Shown piece by piece: positions 62,427 to 64,000 of a stretch of DNA of 64,000 nt. The translations under genes were made by a program, and so were the position numbers. The stretch covers positions 1 through 64,000 of the forward strand of contig WRIJ01000008.1 in the NCBI GenBank assembly GCA_009782785.1. The letters run 5' to 3'. Source of the stretch: Propionibacteriaceae bacterium. Its GTDB lineage: Bacteria > Actinomycetota > Actinomycetes > Propionibacteriales > Propionibacteriaceae. How positions within the stretch are numbered: position 1 is the first letter of the stretch; each line of letters starts with the position of its first letter. The notes beneath the pieces are model-generated. The model was not told the origin of the DNA, made no database searches, and saw nothing but the letters and a program-made list of their open reading frames with translations.

Positions 62427-62838
62427 CCCTCGACGTACCCGCCAGCGTCAAGCCATCGCAGAATACCTAGCGATGACCGATGGGTTCCGTAGCGCCCAGC
62501 AGATCCACCAAGGACTCCTCCAGGGCGGTACGGCTGTGAGCCTCCCAACAGTTTATCGGGCACTCGGGGTCATGGCCACAGCTGGTGAGATTGATCAAGT
62601 GATCAGTGAGGGCCAAAGCTCGTACCGCCAATGCTCTTCGCACCATCACCACCATCTGAGGTGCCGAACCTGTGGTCACACGATAGAACTGGTGAATGAT
62701 CCCGTCGAACAGTGGATTGATGACATCAGTAGTGACTATGGTTTTGCTTGCGTTACCCACCTCACTGAGATCACTGGAGTTTGCCCGGCCTGCCAGGGGA
62801 CACCATCGACAGTAGATCGAACAATCAAGGAACTCTAA
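62413..62838 (+). CDS. zur: zinc uptake regulator Zur (Fur family)
   Basis: A 141-residue Fur-family repressor. The winged helix (about 8-70) contains RSAQQIHQGLL and SLPTVYRALGVMA. A HHHHH run (77-81) and the structural zinc cysteines C84, C87, C124 and C127 (CRTC, CPAC) follow. Located at the end of the znuACB operon, which makes zinc the likely metal. GGAG lies seven bases before its ATG. It converges on nnrD, overlapping by four bases. Confidence 0.94.
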   Translation: MTSTSPRRTRQRQAIAEYLAMTDGFRSAQQIHQGLLQGGTAVSLPTVYRALGVMATAGEIDQVISEGQSSYRQCSSHHHHHLRCRTCGHTIELVNDPVEQWIDDISSDYGFACVTHLTEITGVCPACQGTPSTVDRTIKEL

Positions 62839-63614
62839 GGTAGATCCAGTCCAGGAATGTGGCCAGCCATGAATTCAGCCATGCGATCAGGAGGATAGGC
62901 TCCCACATATTTGGTCGACACCCAAGCTTGGAAACCTGCCGCAAGGAGACCAGATAACTTCAGGTCACCTGTTTGGGCTATGAGTGTTCCTGCAATCCCT
63001 GCTAGCACGTCACCAGAACCAGCTCGAGCCAGACCAGGAGAACCTGATTGAAGCTGAACAACGGTGCCATCGTGATGGGCAACGAACTGTTGATGTCCCT
63101 TCAACAACACAGTACACCCATGGCGCTGGGCCGCTTCCAGCGCTGAGAGGGAGGGGTGTTTTTCCACCACTGATCGTTCAACACCCAGCAAACGAGCTAA
63201 TTCCCCTGCATGCGGGGTAAGTAGGCACTGGGTAGAACACACCCCATCGATGTACGTCAAACCACCAGCATCAACAACAACTCCCACACCCGAGGCGATA
63301 GCGCGCTCCCAGTGGAGCTGTGTTGATTCCTGGTCATCCCATCCTGAGCCCACGACCCAGGCATCGACTTTTCCTGGCCCAAAGGTCACACTAGGAGCCC
63401 TCGACAAAAGAGCTTGGCAGGTCGCCTCAGGCCCGAGGTAGCGAATGAACCCGGCCCCAGAGTTCAGTGCTCCCAACACTGACAACACCCCTGCACCGGG
63501 GTAGCGTTTCGAACCTGTGGCTATTCCTACAACCCCACGAGCATATTTGTCAGCGCTCACCTCACAGGTAGGCCACCCGGCAAGAACATCGTCGAAAGTG
63601 AAGATTTCTGGCAT
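62835..63614 (-). CDS. nnrD: ADP-dependent NAD(P)H-hydrate dehydratase
   Basis: A 259-residue repair enzyme of the ribokinase-like CARKD family that restores NADH/NADPH from their hydrates. Diagnostic segments: GSKRYPGAGVLSVLGAL, VVGSGWDDQ, VVDAGGL, LTPHAGELARLLG, VLLKGHQ and ARAGSGDVLAGIAG. It lacks the N-terminal epimerase domain (YjeF-N, NnrE), so that activity must be encoded elsewhere. It lies just downstream of glmS on the same strand, six bases from its stop. Confidence 0.94.
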   Translation of the reverse strand: MPEIFTFDDVLAGWPTCEVSADKYARGVVGIATGSKRYPGAGVLSVLGALNSGAGFIRYLGPEATCQALLSRAPSVTFGPGKVDAWVVGSGWDDQESTQLHWERAIASGVGVVVDAGGLTYIDGVCSTQCLLTPHAGELARLLGVERSVVEKHPSLSALEAAQRHGCTVLLKGHQQFVAHHDGTVVQLQSGSPGLARAGSGDVLAGIAGTLIAQTGDLKLSGLLAAGFQAWVSTKYVGAYPPDRMAEFMAGHIPGLDLP

Positions 63615-63620
63615 CAGACA

Positions 63621-64000
63621 CTATTCCACGGTGACAGATTTGGCGAGGTTGCGAGGTTGATCCACATCGCGGCCCATGAGTGTGGCTAATTCGCAGGAGA
63701 AATACTGCAAAGGCAAGATAGCTAACACAGGTTGGAAGAGGGTGGGTACGACCGGTAGCTCGATCAGTGTTGCCGCGTATTTCGCAGCTTCGGTATCTCC
63801 GGATTCTGCCAGGACGATCGTACGTGCACCACGGGCTCGTACCTCTTCGATATTGGAGATGACTTTGTCGTGGAGCTGATCGCGACCTTGGGGAGGTACG
63901 ACAATGAAGATCGGAAGATCCTCCTCGACGAGTGCAATGGACCCATGCTTCAGTTCTCCAGCAGGGAACCCTTCTGCGTGAAGGTAGGAGATTTCTTTGA
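63621..64000 (-). CDS. glmS: glucosamine-fructose-6-phosphate aminotransferase, 3' part
   Basis: Partial gene, running off the right edge of the window. The 125 residues seen form the end of the second SIS domain: KEISYLHAEGFPAGELKHG, IFIVVPPQGRD, and the characteristic C-terminus DVDQPRNLAKSVTVE. GlmS makes glucosamine-6-phosphate from fructose-6-phosphate and glutamine, the first step towards UDP-GlcNAc, which feeds MurG and the other wall enzymes of this window. Confidence 0.96.
   Translation of the reverse strand, partial: KEISYLHAEGFPAGELKHGSIALVEEDLPIFIVVPPQGRDQLHDKVISNIEEVRARGARTIVLAESGDTEAAKYAATLIELPVVPTLFQPVLAILPLQYFSCELATLMGRDVDQPRNLAKSVTVE

Noticed and set aside
1-64000. CRISPR arrays, insertion sequences or prophage genes
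   Set aside because: No regularly spaced repeats, transposase, integrase or phage structural gene was seen; the accessory interval at 39-43.6 kb shows only toxin-type modules and gene remnants.

Overview
The window comes from an actinobacterial chromosome of moderate G+C content (judged by eye at a little over half; not counted). The evidence is the cell-division block rluD-lspA-traR-divIVA-yggT-sepF-pgeF-ftsZ-ftsQ-murC-murG-ftsW-murD-mraY-ftsI-ftsL-rsmH-mraZ, a DUF3040 protein beside it, paired clpP1-clpP2, an alpha2-type glycyl-tRNA synthetase, a PimE-like GT87 membrane protein and several leaderless-looking promoters. The superoxide dismutase closely resembles what I recall of the cambialistic enzyme of Propionibacterium, which hints at a Propionibacteriaceae-like or neighbouring lineage, but I cannot fix the genus.

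Layout. 0-5.7 kb: tRNA-Pro(UGG), a MarC-family protein, a plus-strand cluster trmB-truA-methyltransferase, an RCC1-repeat surface protein, an 11-residue-repeat protein and sodA. 5.6-24 kb: a GT4 glycosyltransferase and then the long minus-strand division and peptidoglycan block, headed by mraZ with five MraZ boxes. murE and murF are missing from their usual place between ftsI and mraY. 24-32.4 kb: DUF3040, DUF1905, tyrS and the arginine operon argC-J-B-D-R-H, without argF or argG. 32.5-33.1 kb: a MazEF-like toxin-antitoxin pair on the opposite strand. 33.3-39 kb: infC-rpmI-rplT-rRNA methyltransferase-pheS-pheT, with a terminator-like hairpin in the infC leader and a probable non-AUG infC start.

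39-43.6 kb is the accessory part. It holds an unrecognised lipoprotein, the 3' stub of an OmpR-type response regulator in front of an intact histidine kinase, a small toxin-first pair, an unknown small gene, a repeat-rich non-coding stretch and a FitAB/VapBC-like pair behind a 24-bp perfect palindrome. 43.6-48.4 kb: nitroreductase, yajQ, xthA, a membrane metallophosphoesterase and a GT87-like enzyme. 48.4-59.5 kb: clpX-clpP2-clpP1, tig, a compact sigma factor lacking region 3, dnaG (divergent), dgt, dusB, glyS and a small lipoprotein. 59.7-64 kb: a zinc-uptake operon znuA-znuC-znuB-zur with a Zur-type box on its promoter, nnrD, and the 3' end of glmS running off the window.

Together the genes supply cell-wall synthesis and division, translation and RNA modification, protein quality control, arginine synthesis and zinc homeostasis. 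The features most worth follow-up are the synuclein/LEA-like repeat protein, the infC leader and start, the broken two-component system, the leaderless promoter series, the palindrome-rich accessory interval and an apparent genome-style excess of GTACG/CGTAC.
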